Source: Pseudomonas sp. GM21
Lineage (GTDB): Bacteria > Pseudomonadota > Gammaproteobacteria > Pseudomonadales > Pseudomonadaceae
DNA: 47,628 bases
Assembly (NCBI RefSeq): GCF_000282215.1
Contig: NZ_AKJS01000076.1
Location: forward strand, 1-47,628
Direction of reading: 5' to 3'
Part shown: positions 9,805 through 20,700 of the stretch, in pieces
How the letters are laid out: every line of letters begins with the position of its first letter
Numbering within the stretch: position 1 is the first letter of the stretch
Position numbers and translations under genes: made by a program
Notes under the pieces: generated by a model
Seen by the model: the letters and a program-made list of their open reading frames with translations, nothing else
Told to the model about the DNA's origin: nothing
Databases searched by the model: none

Positions 9805-9868
9805 GCCGACAGACTCAGCAACGCCTGATAGACTCCCTCTCGACGTCCCTAGCCAGTGAGCTTGCACC

Positions 9869-10465
9869 ATGCTTCAAGTGTTATTCAGCGTTTACCTGAA
9901 GATGCTGGTGCTCTATAGCCCGTTCTTCGTGTTGTCCTGCTTCATCAGCTTGACTCGCGGCTATTCGCGCAAGGAACAACGACGCCTGGCCTGGAAAGTG
10001 GCGGTCGCCACGCTGGTTTCCAGTGTCTTGCTGTACCTGTTCGGGCGAGTGATTTTCAGCGTCTTCGGCATCACTGTGGATGCGTTCCGCATCGGTGCCG
10101 GCAGCGTGCTATTCATCTCGGCGCTGGGCATGGCCCAAGGCAAGTCGGCGGTGCAAACCGATAACGTGCAGCAGGACGTGACCATCGTCCCACTGACAAT
10201 TCCCTTGACCGTCGGCCCCGGCACCATCGGTGCATTGCTGGTGATGGGCATAGGCCAACCGCATTGGGACGACAAACTCACGGCCATCCTCAGTATCGCC
10301 CTGGCGAGCTTCACCGTGGGCGTCGTGCTTTATCTGGCCAACCACATCGAGCGTATTCTCGGCGACCAGGGCTTGCAGATTGTCAGCCGGTTGATGGGGT
10401 TGTTTGTCTGCGCACTGGCAGCGCAGATCATCTTTACCGGGGTGAAAGGCTATCTGGTTCCCTGA
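9869..10465 (+). CDS. MarC-family integral membrane protein
   Basis: This 198-residue protein has about six hydrophobic helices, starting with LFSVYLKMLVLYSPFFVLSC. It also has the family segment IVPLTIPLTVGPGTIGALLVMG and a charged loop after SLTRGYSRKEQRR. MarC/YchE/YhgN proteins are inner-membrane proteins; despite the name, a role in multiple antibiotic resistance is not established and the substrate is unknown. It follows retS by 64 bases on the same strand and is closed by the hairpin at 10482-10505. Confidence 0.85.
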   Translation: MLQVLFSVYLKMLVLYSPFFVLSCFISLTRGYSRKEQRRLAWKVAVATLVSSVLLYLFGRVIFSVFGITVDAFRIGAGSVLFISALGMAQGKSAVQTDNVQQDVTIVPLTIPLTVGPGTIGALLVMGIGQPHWDDKLTAILSIALASFTVGVVLYLANHIERILGDQGLQIVSRLMGLFVCALAAQIIFTGVKGYLVP

Positions 10466-10481
10466 CCGCCAAATGAACAGA

Positions 10482-10505
10482 GCCGCCGGCTCGAAAGCCG
10501 GCGGC
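10482..10505. terminator. Hairpin between convergent marC and toxin gene
   Basis: GCCGCCGGCT (10482-10491), loop CGAA, then AGCCGGCGGC (10496-10505): a perfect 10-bp GC-rich stem with a tetraloop between two convergent genes. The T-tract is poor on both sides. It probably acts as a bidirectional terminator. Confidence 0.6.
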
Positions 10506-10539
10506 ATTGCACACGCAGGGATCAGTTCATTGCGCTGGC

Positions 10540-13500
10540 TTACACGTCGTTCAACCTCTTGACGAGCGACATCAGCGCGAGCCCCTCCGCATCGACGCCA
10601 TCCATGGCTTGTACCAACTCATCGAGGGGCACCTCGATCGTGCCATCCAGGACTTGAAGACTCAGAGCAAGCGAACTGTGCATGGCTTGAGCGTCACGAA
10701 AGACCAGGCTGCGTCCGCTGTCGGGATCGGTAAACAGCAAATGCCCTCCGATCAGGTTTACCTGCCACATATCCTGGGTCCCAGTCTCCAACGTCAATAG
10801 GCCGGTCATCCACTCGCCCGCCTCTTTCAAGCGCGCGCACTCGACAATGATGCAGTCGAGTCGTCCCCAGACCTGCGCCGACACTCGACATGCCAATACG
10901 CCCCGATCTCTCGCCAGAATCAGCGTGGTGATTTCATCGGGAATCAGCGGCAACAAGTCGTCGATTCGATGGTCGGTTTCAAGGGTCAGCACTGCTGCAT
11001 TGCGTTGTACAGCGCATGGCATCAACCAAACGTCACGTTTGTTACTGAGTAGCACGCGGTCGATCGGGTCGTAGAGCAGAAAGGTCTGCCGGTCCCGAGT
11101 CCCGATGTATGAAGACCACCGCCCGTCGAACCGCCCATCGGTGGTAAAGAGTCGGCCAGCCGAGGTGTCATACCAGGTGAATCTTTCACCTTCATTGGCA
11201 ACCCTCAAGACGAGCGCAAACCGCTGATTGTCGATCAAGCGTCGCAACTTCGACTCCTGCTGCTGCCGGGTAAGCTGCTGCGGGAGAAACCGCTTGTCCA
11301 CGCCAGTGATCATGGCCGGCTCGCCGTCGAGCAGCTCAAGGCAGACGCCGTCATGGGTCCAACCTTGCAAACCGGCGCCACTCACCACGACATCAGCAAA
11401 GGACCACTGTGGCCATACTGCCTGCATCGCGGGAATCACGTTGTTGTGCCGCAATCGCTTGCCATCGCCGAATGCTGTCTTCAACTGTTCCATTTGAAGG
11501 CAGGCCTGACGATAAAGCCGTCCTGCCTCTCGGACAAAAAACCACGCAGCGCGTTTGTCAGGCGTCGAACCCAGCCGTTGCAAATCCTTGCCGTGAGCGG
11601 GATCAACAAGCAGCAATTGCTTGTCTTGATACCCGGCGGACATTGGAAAGCCTTCAGCGTTGGAAAGGCCGACAATCGACAAATAATCGACCGAGTACTG
11701 CCCGGCGATGTCCGGCAACTCCGTCAGCCATGATGGGTGAGCGCCGAGCCACTGCTCGTTCAGACCTTGCAGCCGGATGACACCATCGTTGCCGACATCA
11801 AACAGCAAGCCTTCCCGGGTGAGGGCCAGGTAGCCTCCCGCGACGGCGACCATGCTTTTCAGCTCACTCAGCGCCGCGACCAACATCGGCTTGTCACCAG
11901 TACGGCGCGTCCAGCGCCACAGGGTGTGCCGGGCATCATCATAGAACAGCACGCTGTCGCCATCGGTGCCTGAAGGCATCAACAACACCCAACCATTCGT
12001 TTGGACTTCATGGTTCCAGAGAAGCCAGTTATCGCTGATGCGCACCCAGGCGGTATGCAGCTGATGTTTGAAGCGAACCTGCATCGAGACAAACGTCGCC
12101 GGTGCCCAGTGCTCAATCGAGTCAGCCATACCAACCGTGGAATCCTCAAACGAATCGTGGACGTCGAATCCCGCGAGGAACTGCGTCCAGCCGCCCCAGA
12201 CAAAGTCCTCACCGGTAAACCCATGTACATCGTCCACAGTCGTTTCGATGGAACAGAGATGTAAACCTTCGGCGGACAGCAGATAGTCCATGCGATAAAG
12301 AGTGCCGTCCCGATCCGCGACCTGCTGGACGACACGAATTGCCGCACCTGCATCCTGACAGGCGATGATGGTTGAACCCTGGACAGGGTTCAGCAACCGA
12401 TACCGTTGGGTCACCTGCCCGGTGATGGCGTCAACGCGCCAGATAGTCGGCTGTTCGCGATGGTAGAAGTACAGATCATCTTCCAACACAACGCCCAACT
12501 GAATGTCGGCACAGACAGCAGCCGGCAGATTGCGGGCATACAAGACACGGTCCTTGGCAACTTCGTAGAAACCATTGGTGCGAATCGGAGCCGTCGGATC
12601 AGCGAAAGGCACACTGAAGTTGTGCAGCGGCACATAAGGGCTGGCCAAGCGATGTTCGTGAGCGAGTTTTGCCAGATGCTCCTGCAACAGTCGCGAATCG
12701 CAAGCGTCTTCGATTTCCTGCTCCTCAAGCACAAGTCGTTTGTGCGTCCAGTCGACGGCGAACATCTGCCCGCCCTCAAGCTGAATATGCAATTGGGTCC
12801 CTGATGCAACCTGTACATCGATACCATCAACCCGCAGGCCCGTAGGGTCGATATTTACAGCCTCCTCGCCCACCCACGGTGCACGTAGCACCCAGTGCAT
12901 CGGCGAATCGGCGGATGTGGTCACCAACCGGACAGCGGCGACACCGGGGTTCAGCGACAATGAGCACTGCCCTCCGACACCTTCAATGTCATAGGTAATC
13001 AGTCCTCTCCACTCCAGCGGCATTTGCGGAACGTAAAGGGACTGAATGTCTTTATCGAGCAAGACCCTGACAGTGGTGGGTTTGTAGACTGGTCTGAGGG
13101 TGTAGACGATGTACTCAAAAGGGGTCCAGGGTGTGAAGTAGAACTGTCGGTTGCCCTTGGCATCAAACTCCAGCTCACGGACGACATCGAACCCCTTGTC
13201 GTGACGATTAACCGCACCTGGCATGAGCTGGTATTCATAGCCGAAGTAGCACAGGGGCGTACAAGGTAAAATCGCTCCGCTGACCGTACGATTTCCTGAG
13301 TAGTCATCAGCGGGCTCATCGCCCGGGCCTCCGGCGATCAAGGCCTGCCCCGGCAAACCCCAGCCTTCGCGAATGTTGATCACCTTTGAGATATCGCCAT
13401 AGTAATCGGGCAATCCCGGCCCGCTACGATGCTCCGCAAACAAGGCCTGACTGCCGAATTCGATCATGCGGTTGCGCAAATCCAGGGTCGTTATCACCAC

Positions 13501-16500
13501 TTCCGACGTCGGATGAACAATTCCATCGATCAAGGAATGACCACCGAGGCCATAACTCTTTTTCAGCCAATCAAAATACAGCCCCACTTGCTGGGCTTTC
13601 TCCAGGATCGCGCTGTAGTTGTTTACGAGCGCACTCACGCCATAACCAACACCGGCCAACACAATGGCAAGTGGCCCAGCGAACGCACCGACGGTGCCGC
13701 CCACGGCTAATGCCACGCCACTTAACAACAGGCCGGCCAGGTCAAAGGTCAACTGAGTCGCAGCGCGAGCCTTTTGCGCGGAGTTGTCTGCATTGGCCAG
13801 CTCATAGATGTCAAATCCGACGTTGACCAAAGCAAGCACATTGCCCACGCCCTCACCTGCTACACGTCCGAACGTGCGGCCCACCACACTGGAAGTGGTT
13901 GCAGCGATTACCCGTTCATTCATCAAAGCCTGTCTGACCAACTGAACTACACCAGCAATATCAGCCAGGTTGCCATGAATAAGTTGGGCATAAATCACGT
14001 AGCCATGCAGACGCACCGCCGTTGCCAAAGGCGCTACGCTGGTGCGCTGAGCATTGTCTTCATGGTTGTGCAGCCCATTGAACAGAGCCTGGATCGCAAA
14101 CCCGGCATTCAGCGTATTGACTGCCGACGGCTCGCCCGGAGCATGCTCAGTGTCGCTGCCTGCCAACGTAATAAATCGCTCCTGCAACCACGTCTTGATC
14201 TTGAACAGGCGCGAGTCTTCAACGGTGACGCGAACGACTTTTTGCGGATCCTTGATATCGATCAGGGACACGCTCCACTCTCTGGAGGAATCAGCCCGGA
14301 CGGTTTCCAGCAGCGGCACATAGTCCTGTCCCAACGAATGACTGTCGCGCAGTCGGGTCATCACTTGCTCGAACTGCCGCGCCCAGCCTCTGCCATCCAG
14401 CTCCGCCAGACTGCGCCCCAATCGGGCATTCTCGGACAACGCCCGGGCACGCAACGCAGCGTGATGCTGCCAGGTTGCGATCTCTTTTCCACCGATTACC
14501 GGGGCACTGGACAACAAATCGGCAACGCGCAAGTTCGAGAGCAACGCCTTCTGGGCAATGCGCGCCCCCTCCAGCGCGATGAGATCGAAACGTGCATTCG
14601 CCGAGCCTTCCACACCATAAAGCGCTGCCAGCCCAGGCAGATCGAAGAAACGCTCGAGCCCCTGTCGAAGGGACTGCACCGTATCGAATCCAAACACACC
14701 AAAGTTTGGATCATAAAAACGGTAGACACTTTCCCCGGCCACCCCGCCCTTCACCAGCAACACGGAGTGGCTATCGGTATTGAGCATCAGCGCACCGGTC
14801 GAGTCTTTCGCGTCTAGCCGTTGAACAGCTTGCTCCAGGCTGGCGTTCCCCGCCTTATGACCAAAATCGGCCATCGGAAACGCGCGCAGCTCATCCAGTA
14901 TCTGCAACAGAGCATGAGTATCGCGCTCTTCGGGCGCCAGGCTGGCGTTAGCCACTTTGCCGATCAGCGTCCGCTCTGCCGCTTCGCCCTTGCTCAACGC
15001 CGCCGCCATCACCAACGCCAACGGATAACAACGCCGGCCAGGATCACCTTCGCCCCGGATCAACAACTCTTGGGGCAACTGCTTGGCAGACGTGGCACCC
15101 GAGTTGAACAACAGCGTCCGAACGGCGACACCTCGCTGGAGAATTTGAGAGCGGTACTCGTCATGGGCAACCTTTTGGATACGCGCAACCTGCTCCCCCC
15201 ACTGCCGGGTACTCAGCGGTTCAGCGAGAGCACGGACCTTTAGTTCCTGAGCACTGTGCACGAAGTTTTCAGCAGCCGGTTGGAGGTTAAAACCGGATTC
15301 AAATGCCCCCGTGCGTTGCGAGAGAAGTGCGCGTTCAATGGCTTCATAACGCGCCGAAAGACCTCGATCAGCCGTGTTGGCAGCAAGGGCGCGAGCGTCT
15401 TGCCATGTCTTGGCAAAACCCGCCTCGTCCAGCGATTGCGCGCCGAACACTCCACCGAGCAATACACGCTGCAACGGGCTTGTTTGCTCCAGAGGAAGCG
15501 AGCCATGATCGATGCGTGTGAACATCTCATTCAGATTGCCGATGGGTTGAGCGCCGATCGAGACCGGGAGCTCGTAGGTGGGTTGCGCGAGGATTTGCCG
15601 GCGCTTGTCGAAGCTGATCAACAACGGTTTGTCGAAGGTCACATCGCCACTCAACTTGTCATTCATTGCCTGGATGAAGGGATCACCCAAATCATTGAGT
15701 AGCTGCTGAAGAATGGAGGTCTGTAACACCGGCTTGCCTTCAATGATCGGCCAGCCTTGTTTGAAGGTCAGGGTTTGTTCCCTTAGAAGTTCTACGATGT
15801 TCCCGGTGTAACGAGACTGGAGTTTGCCGCTTTTCCATTTTTCCTGTTCTTTTGCAAGCCATTCAAGAGGCTCGGCATTAACGGTCCAGCCGGATATTTT
15901 TTCTTCTTCAGTGGCGACGTTATAGCCCTCGGTCAACTTCAACTGATCGCGGACATTAGCGATTTCTTCAACTGCCAGATGCGTTTCGGTGTACTCACCC
16001 AGTCCGATGACAGCAGCTCCTGGCCCGGTCAGGGTGATCGTGCCGCGTGCACCGATGCGAATTCCGTCCTGGTAATACTCGAAAATGGATTGGCCCAAAT
16101 TGAATAGAATTTGTTTGCGTGAGAATGTGAGTGCCGTTCCTGTACCTTCTTTTTCAATTAAAACGTTTTGAATGGTATCTAGCAATTCAGCGGTATCGCC
16201 CCACTGCTTTCCCCTCTGGAATAATCGGCGCTCAACCTCAAAAAGACAGTCATAGTTGAACCGAATTATCTGCATGATCGATTCGGTCATACCACCCGCT
16301 GGGTGGGCGATAAAATGAGAGTTCATTTCCCTATCGAACTGAATAGCCATGCGCAAACCCTCTTTGGGGGCCTGCCTCTCCTGGGGCGGAACAAAAACTT
16401 CAAGTAAAGCGGGTTTACTGCGGGCGAACTTGAGCAGTGCCTCTTTATCCCCAGCGGGAATTTTGTCGGTCCTGTCGGGATAATGCTGTGCGTCTCGACC

Positions 16501-16896
16501 GGGCATCAATGCATCGTTATGGTTGAGCAACAGCTGCAATATGCCGAGCCGGGCCATCTCGTCATACCCTTTGATATCAACTCCACCCAACTTATCGGCC
16601 AAAGGTGGCAAGTAATCCATATCACTGTAACGACCACCCTCCAGATACTCGGCCTGCAAGCGCACGACATCACTGGCCGCGGCAAAGTTACCGCGCATGG
16701 CGACTTCACGCTGATAAACATCCTTTAAGTAATGGTCGGCGAACTCATGACGAACGTCCCGCAGCAGCAAATCCTGCCCGCCATCTTCAAATGAGTGTCC
16801 AGGCACTTGCGGCGAAATGCTTCCAGCACTGCGCGATCCTTGCCATAAGCCCGAACCATCAGGTCGATCCGGGCCTCGTCTGCCCTGTCGGCCCAT
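10540..16896 (-). CDS. 3' reading frame of the frameshifted toxin
   Basis: This open frame codes 2,118 residues, of which the first 33 or so (before HSFEDGGQ) are out-of-frame translation and not toxin sequence. It carries the second half of the glycosyltransferase (RGNFAAASDVVRL and DxD at D92/D94), the protease-like module with C623 in RRCYPLALVMAAAL, the His of TDSHSVLLV and the Asp of YRFYDPNFGVFGF, and the pore-like hydrophobic stretch at about 1045-1098. The remaining thousand residues are rich in aromatic beta-strand patterns suggestive of propeller or receptor-binding repeats. No good Shine-Dalgarno stands before its first ATG, so independent translation is unlikely. Confidence 0.7.
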   Translation of the reverse strand: MGRQGRRGPDRPDGSGLWQGSRSAGSISPQVPGHSFEDGGQDLLLRDVRHEFADHYLKDVYQREVAMRGNFAAASDVVRLQAEYLEGGRYSDMDYLPPLADKLGGVDIKGYDEMARLGILQLLLNHNDALMPGRDAQHYPDRTDKIPAGDKEALLKFARSKPALLEVFVPPQERQAPKEGLRMAIQFDREMNSHFIAHPAGGMTESIMQIIRFNYDCLFEVERRLFQRGKQWGDTAELLDTIQNVLIEKEGTGTALTFSRKQILFNLGQSIFEYYQDGIRIGARGTITLTGPGAAVIGLGEYTETHLAVEEIANVRDQLKLTEGYNVATEEEKISGWTVNAEPLEWLAKEQEKWKSGKLQSRYTGNIVELLREQTLTFKQGWPIIEGKPVLQTSILQQLLNDLGDPFIQAMNDKLSGDVTFDKPLLISFDKRRQILAQPTYELPVSIGAQPIGNLNEMFTRIDHGSLPLEQTSPLQRVLLGGVFGAQSLDEAGFAKTWQDARALAANTADRGLSARYEAIERALLSQRTGAFESGFNLQPAAENFVHSAQELKVRALAEPLSTRQWGEQVARIQKVAHDEYRSQILQRGVAVRTLLFNSGATSAKQLPQELLIRGEGDPGRRCYPLALVMAAALSKGEAAERTLIGKVANASLAPEERDTHALLQILDELRAFPMADFGHKAGNASLEQAVQRLDAKDSTGALMLNTDSHSVLLVKGGVAGESVYRFYDPNFGVFGFDTVQSLRQGLERFFDLPGLAALYGVEGSANARFDLIALEGARIAQKALLSNLRVADLLSSAPVIGGKEIATWQHHAALRARALSENARLGRSLAELDGRGWARQFEQVMTRLRDSHSLGQDYVPLLETVRADSSREWSVSLIDIKDPQKVVRVTVEDSRLFKIKTWLQERFITLAGSDTEHAPGEPSAVNTLNAGFAIQALFNGLHNHEDNAQRTSVAPLATAVRLHGYVIYAQLIHGNLADIAGVVQLVRQALMNERVIAATTSSVVGRTFGRVAGEGVGNVLALVNVGFDIYELANADNSAQKARAATQLTFDLAGLLLSGVALAVGGTVGAFAGPLAIVLAGVGYGVSALVNNYSAILEKAQQVGLYFDWLKKSYGLGGHSLIDGIVHPTSEVVITTLDLRNRMIEFGSQALFAEHRSGPGLPDYYGDISKVINIREGWGLPGQALIAGGPGDEPADDYSGNRTVSGAILPCTPLCYFGYEYQLMPGAVNRHDKGFDVVRELEFDAKGNRQFYFTPWTPFEYIVYTLRPVYKPTTVRVLLDKDIQSLYVPQMPLEWRGLITYDIEGVGGQCSLSLNPGVAAVRLVTTSADSPMHWVLRAPWVGEEAVNIDPTGLRVDGIDVQVASGTQLHIQLEGGQMFAVDWTHKRLVLEEQEIEDACDSRLLQEHLAKLAHEHRLASPYVPLHNFSVPFADPTAPIRTNGFYEVAKDRVLYARNLPAAVCADIQLGVVLEDDLYFYHREQPTIWRVDAITGQVTQRYRLLNPVQGSTIIACQDAGAAIRVVQQVADRDGTLYRMDYLLSAEGLHLCSIETTVDDVHGFTGEDFVWGGWTQFLAGFDVHDSFEDSTVGMADSIEHWAPATFVSMQVRFKHQLHTAWVRISDNWLLWNHEVQTNGWVLLMPSGTDGDSVLFYDDARHTLWRWTRRTGDKPMLVAALSELKSMVAVAGGYLALTREGLLFDVGNDGVIRLQGLNEQWLGAHPSWLTELPDIAGQYSVDYLSIVGLSNAEGFPMSAGYQDKQLLLVDPAHGKDLQRLGSTPDKRAAWFFVREAGRLYRQACLQMEQLKTAFGDGKRLRHNNVIPAMQAVWPQWSFADVVVSGAGLQGWTHDGVCLELLDGEPAMITGVDKRFLPQQLTRQQQESKLRRLIDNQRFALVLRVANEGERFTWYDTSAGRLFTTDGRFDGRWSSYIGTRDRQTFLLYDPIDRVLLSNKRDVWLMPCAVQRNAAVLTLETDHRIDDLLPLIPDEITTLILARDRGVLACRVSAQVWGRLDCIIVECARLKEAGEWMTGLLTLETGTQDMWQVNLIGGHLLFTDPDSGRSLVFRDAQAMHSSLALSLQVLDGTIEVPLDELVQAMDGVDAEGLALMSLVKRLNDV

Positions 16897-17516
16897 TGGG
16901 GCTGACTGAGATAATCCGCCATTTGCCGTTTCAATACACGAGCGCGGTCCTCGATCATCCTTGAGAGTTTCACCGGGTCAGTCACCTGGTCGCCCCCGGA
17001 CTCCATCGCATGCACTCTGGCGCTGTCGAGAATCACCCGGTTCATCTCGAAGGCCAACAAGGCATCGCTGTCGTACCAAAGATTGAAGGTATACCCCTCT
17101 GAAGCGAGGACCTTACGCCAGATGTTCATGTAATCACGCTGAATCGCGCCTACTTCACTGCCCCCGACCCAAACGAAGTGCATGATCCTGGGCACGGGTG
17201 CAGCTGCCTTGGAGAGCATGGCGACCGTATTGGACAGCCTGGCAGCATATTGCTTTAGGCCGACATGGGCCTGACGAAGGGTGGGTGACGACGTGTTTTT
17301 TTGACGAAGCAGCGACTCGAATGCTCCCTGAAAGAGTTTTACAGGTGCCAGATTTTCAGACGGCTTGGAACGTTCATTCGCAAGATGATAGTACCGTTCA
17401 AGGGCTAAATATTCGGTCTTTCCGGAAAACTCGTAAAAAGAAGCTTTAACGGCTGAAAACTCTTCTGCGGAGAAAAAAACACTCTGTTGTTCCGACACTT
17501 TTTCAGTATGACTCAT
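16725..17516 (-). CDS. 5' reading frame of the frameshifted toxin
   Basis: This 263-residue open frame holds the N-terminal helical region (1-105) and the first half of the GT44 domain: HFVWVGG at 113-119, IQRDYMNIW and FNLWYDSDALL. Its last residues after CLDTH are out-of-frame. It lacks the DxD motif and so cannot be an active transferase by itself. ATG 17516 is chosen over an upstream in-frame ATG at 17675 because the latter would add 53 residues read from AT-rich spacer and only 17516 has a plausible ribosome binding site (AAGGA). Confidence 0.65.
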   Translation of the reverse strand: MSHTEKVSEQQSVFFSAEEFSAVKASFYEFSGKTEYLALERYYHLANERSKPSENLAPVKLFQGAFESLLRQKNTSSPTLRQAHVGLKQYAARLSNTVAMLSKAAAPVPRIMHFVWVGGSEVGAIQRDYMNIWRKVLASEGYTFNLWYDSDALLAFEMNRVILDSARVHAMESGGDQVTDPVKLSRMIEDRARVLKRQMADYLSQPQWADRADEARIDLMVRAYGKDRAVLEAFRRKCLDTHLKMAGRICCCGTFVMSSPTIT

Positions 17517-17685
17517 TACACTTTCGTCCTTGAAATAAAGTAAAAAATTAATAAACAGGTACGTTAAAACATCCGCGCAACAATGCGGACACTGCCAGCT
17601 CTCAGCCAACCAACATAAAAAAGCTCTGTTAGTTAGCCGAGAATCAATAATGTTTGCCGAACCCGGCCACCTCACATAACGCAGG

Positions 17686-17703
17686 CAATGTCGTCAGACA
17701 TTG
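17686..17703. terminator. Hairpin between the two toxin genes
   Basis: CAATGTC (17686-17692), loop GTCA, GACATTG (17697-17703): a perfect 7-bp stem 32 bases downstream of the upstream toxin's stop (minus strand). There is no T-run on the minus strand, so it could be an attenuator or RNA-stability element rather than a true terminator. The remainder of the 218-base gap is AT-rich and contains no other feature I can support beyond the AAGGA for the next gene. Confidence 0.35.
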
Positions 17704-17734
17704 AACAGGCGAATTAGGTGATGGGGCATCAAAC

Positions 17735-20700
17735 TCAAGCTTCTACTGCTTCAACTTTGCTGATTGGTAAAAGTTCAGAAAGCGACACACTATTCAAAGT
17801 GTCATTTCTCGCAATCAGGACACTCACCAGACTCGACATCGCAAACGACGGATAGCCGCTTATTGCCAGAAACACTTCGCCGCGCAAGGCCGGATCCGTA
17901 GCGAATACATGACGAAATATAAGGCTGTGCCCACTGTCCGAATCAATCATCACCAAATGCTCGCCAACCTTGCTCAGCAACAGCTTTGCGGGTCTGTCCA
18001 GTTCCCAGATCAATTTGCCGGGAATCAAGGCTGAACGACCCAAAGAATGTCGGCAGTCGACAATGACCGACTCCAACCTGAACCAGGCAGCCTTCGACAG
18101 GCGGTAAGTGACTGCGCCCTGCCCCAGCCCGAGGACCAACGTATTCACGTCGTCGGGAATCAACGGCAAGAGGTCACTTACCGTCATCTGTCCTTCAATC
18201 GCCAGCACTTCGGCATTGCGCTGAACATAACGGACGGGACCGGCCTGCTCCATGCTCGGGTAGGTGTGCAGCAGCCCGTCTTTACGCTCATGCAGCAACA
18301 CATTGGTCTGCTGCTGAGTGCCCAGGAGTTCGAAGTCGTCGGTTATCGAAGCTTTCGAAACCCGAATCAATCGTCCTGTTTGGGACACATACCATTGCAG
18401 ATTGTCGGGTTTCTCAATCGACAGGAAGGCCGCGTGCCGGTGGTTCTCCACCAATTGCTTGAGTCCATCCTGCAACGGGCCGGTCTGAACAGTCACCCAT
18501 TGGCTATCGACCCCAGTGATCAACACCGATTCCTGATAACGCAACTCCACGTTGATGCCCTCAAGCGTTGTGGCGCGAAGTCCTGCGCCTTCTGCTATTA
18601 CATCGGCAAACCGCCAGGGCGCCCACTCACGCACAGGTGGCGGTATCGCATCGGCCTGCAACAAGCTCGAGCCCTGGCCAAACGCACTGTCCAGTTGCGC
18701 AGGATCGATGAAGCTCTGCCGGTAGATTTCACCGGTTGAAAGTTCCAGCAACCAGGCCCCGATGTTGTCCGGCGTAACGCTCAGCAAGCGCACTTCCCCG
18801 CCACGCCCCAGGTCGGATAACAGCAACCGATTGTTCACGTACCAGGCACTTAACCGCAGATGACCGTGCAAATGGGTCAACCCCACAATGGCAAAACTCG
18901 CGACCGGGTATTGGCTAACTACTGTGTCGAGCGCCAACCACCATCGTGCCCTATCCTTGAGCCAGTCATCTGTCAGGCCACCCAATTGCAGGCGACCTTC
19001 GGCGGTCACATTGAAGAACAGGCCTTTATCGGTCAGTGCCAGATATTCCTCTTCAATGGCAACCACATTCACCAGCCCTGCGGGTTCAATCCGCTCAACG
19101 GACCAAGTCCCATTCATTCGTTGTTGCCGAGACAGTCGCTTGGCGGCCTTGTCGTAGACGACAAACGCATCACCCTCATTGTTTGCCGGTGGGACAAGTA
19201 TGAGTTCTTGCAGATACTTGATGGAATCTGGCCAGCCTCGTTCCCGGTGTCGCGACGCGGTTGGGCAAATAATCAGGCGATCACTGCTGCGAATCCAGGC
19301 CAGGTCGCGCAGCGTCGCATCCACCTTCCAGCAAATCGAGACGTACACCGCAGGCTGCCAGTCGACTGAGGTCACCACACCATTGGCCGGCGCAGGCGAA
19401 AACAAAACATGCTCACCCAACACCTGCGCCCAGTCGCTGAGTGTCTCGCTTTTGCTCACGACCGCGTCCAACACCGGGTCCAGGTCCCGGGTCATCGAAC
19501 TCAAGAACAGTCCGTCTTGATGCAGCTGGTAGACAAACTCATCCACCGTCTGATCTTTACGAGTGACCTTCTGCACGAGGGTGATCACCCCATGCGCCGT
19601 CTCTTTGCAGTAGGTAATGAGACTGTCGGCGGCTTCAGCGAGCAACAGTCGATAACGCCGATGAAGCAGGCCCGTCACTGCATCAACTTGCCAGACAAAG
19701 TAGTTTCGCGGGTCATAGAAGTACGCATAACCGTCTACCACTGCGCCCAATAACGCGTCATCGGCTTCCCCCAGCTCATCGTCGCGAAAGTACAGAAAGC
19801 GATCGACAGCCGAGTCGTACCAAGCGCTCGTAAACCTGGGTTCATCCGGTTTTTCGAACGGGACCGGAAACTGATGAACCGGCGTGTAAGGCATGCCCAG
19901 GCGATGCGCTCGGGCCAACATTTTGAAGTGATCATGCAACACCTCGGCATCCATGCCTGGAGTCGCGTCTTGCTCTATAAGCATCAATGCCATCTTGGCA
20001 AAATCAACTTTGAAGACTTGATTCTTGCCGATCTTTATCAGGACCTCATGGTGCCCCTTGCCGCTCATCTCCACGTTGATGGCACCGATAAAGAGCCCGC
20101 CAAAAGACTCAACGCGAATATCGCTTTGTTTAGCCCATGAGGCTTGCAGCAACCAACGCGAGGTTTCCTGACTTGGCGACTCCAGTTCGATCCTCACCCC
20201 GGGACTGAGCACGATCGAGCAATTGGCACCTGCACCCTCGATTTTATAAGTGATCTTGTCGTGCCACGACTTCGGCAGGGCGGGCACCACCAGCGTGCGC
20301 GCGATCGCATCGAGCTGAACATTGATCACCGTCGGCTGATAGACCGGGTTCAGGCGATAAACAATGTAGTCACCGGGAAACGAATAGAACGAAAACAGAA
20401 ACTGACGTTGGCCATCCGCTTTCCTCTTCTCCAGGCGGCGCGCCGTATCAAACCCGACATCGTGGCGCAGCGTCGAAAAAGGCAGCCATTTGTATTCATA
20501 GCCGTAAACCGTTTTAGGTGTGCAAGGCAGCACGATGGTCTGACCCGCAACAGGTGCAAACGCGGCACGTCCTGGCAAACCAAGCTCGCGGCGAATATCA
20601 ATCGCTCGCTCGTAATCCGCGTCAAAGTCGGGGACACCGAAATGATCACGCAGGGGGAACAGTTCAGGGCTACCGAATGCCAGGGTTCGCGCCTTCAGGT

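Larger units (their letters stand above)
10540..17516 (-). pseudogene. Frameshifted LifA/TcdB-like giant toxin gene
   Basis: Read as one unit this is a giant toxin-like gene broken by a single frameshift. Translation starts at ATG 17516 (MSHTEKVSEQ), with AAGGA about ten bases upstream, and runs to about 16800 in one frame; homology then continues in the -1 frame to the stop at 10540. Adding one base gives a 2,325-residue product, close to its neighbour of 2,363. Domain order is: N-terminal helical region; GT44 glycosyltransferase (HFVWVGG in the first frame, SDMD as DxD in the second); a Cys-His-Asp protease-like module; a long hydrophobic pore region; a large beta-rich C-terminus. No other disabling change was seen over about 7 kb, so the lesion is recent, a sequencing error, or bypassed by recoding. 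The family resemblance is to lymphostatin LifA/Efa1 and clostridial glucosylating toxins; the target is unknown. Confidence 0.75.

Noticed and set aside
10482..10505. Hairpin after marC as a REP element
   Set aside because: It does not match any REP family seen in the window and lies exactly between convergent genes, so a terminator is the simpler reading.
16780..16810. Programmed ribosomal frameshift in the toxin gene
   Set aside because: No X-XXY-YYZ slippery heptamer or downstream pseudoknot is apparent, and the paralog is encoded in one frame.
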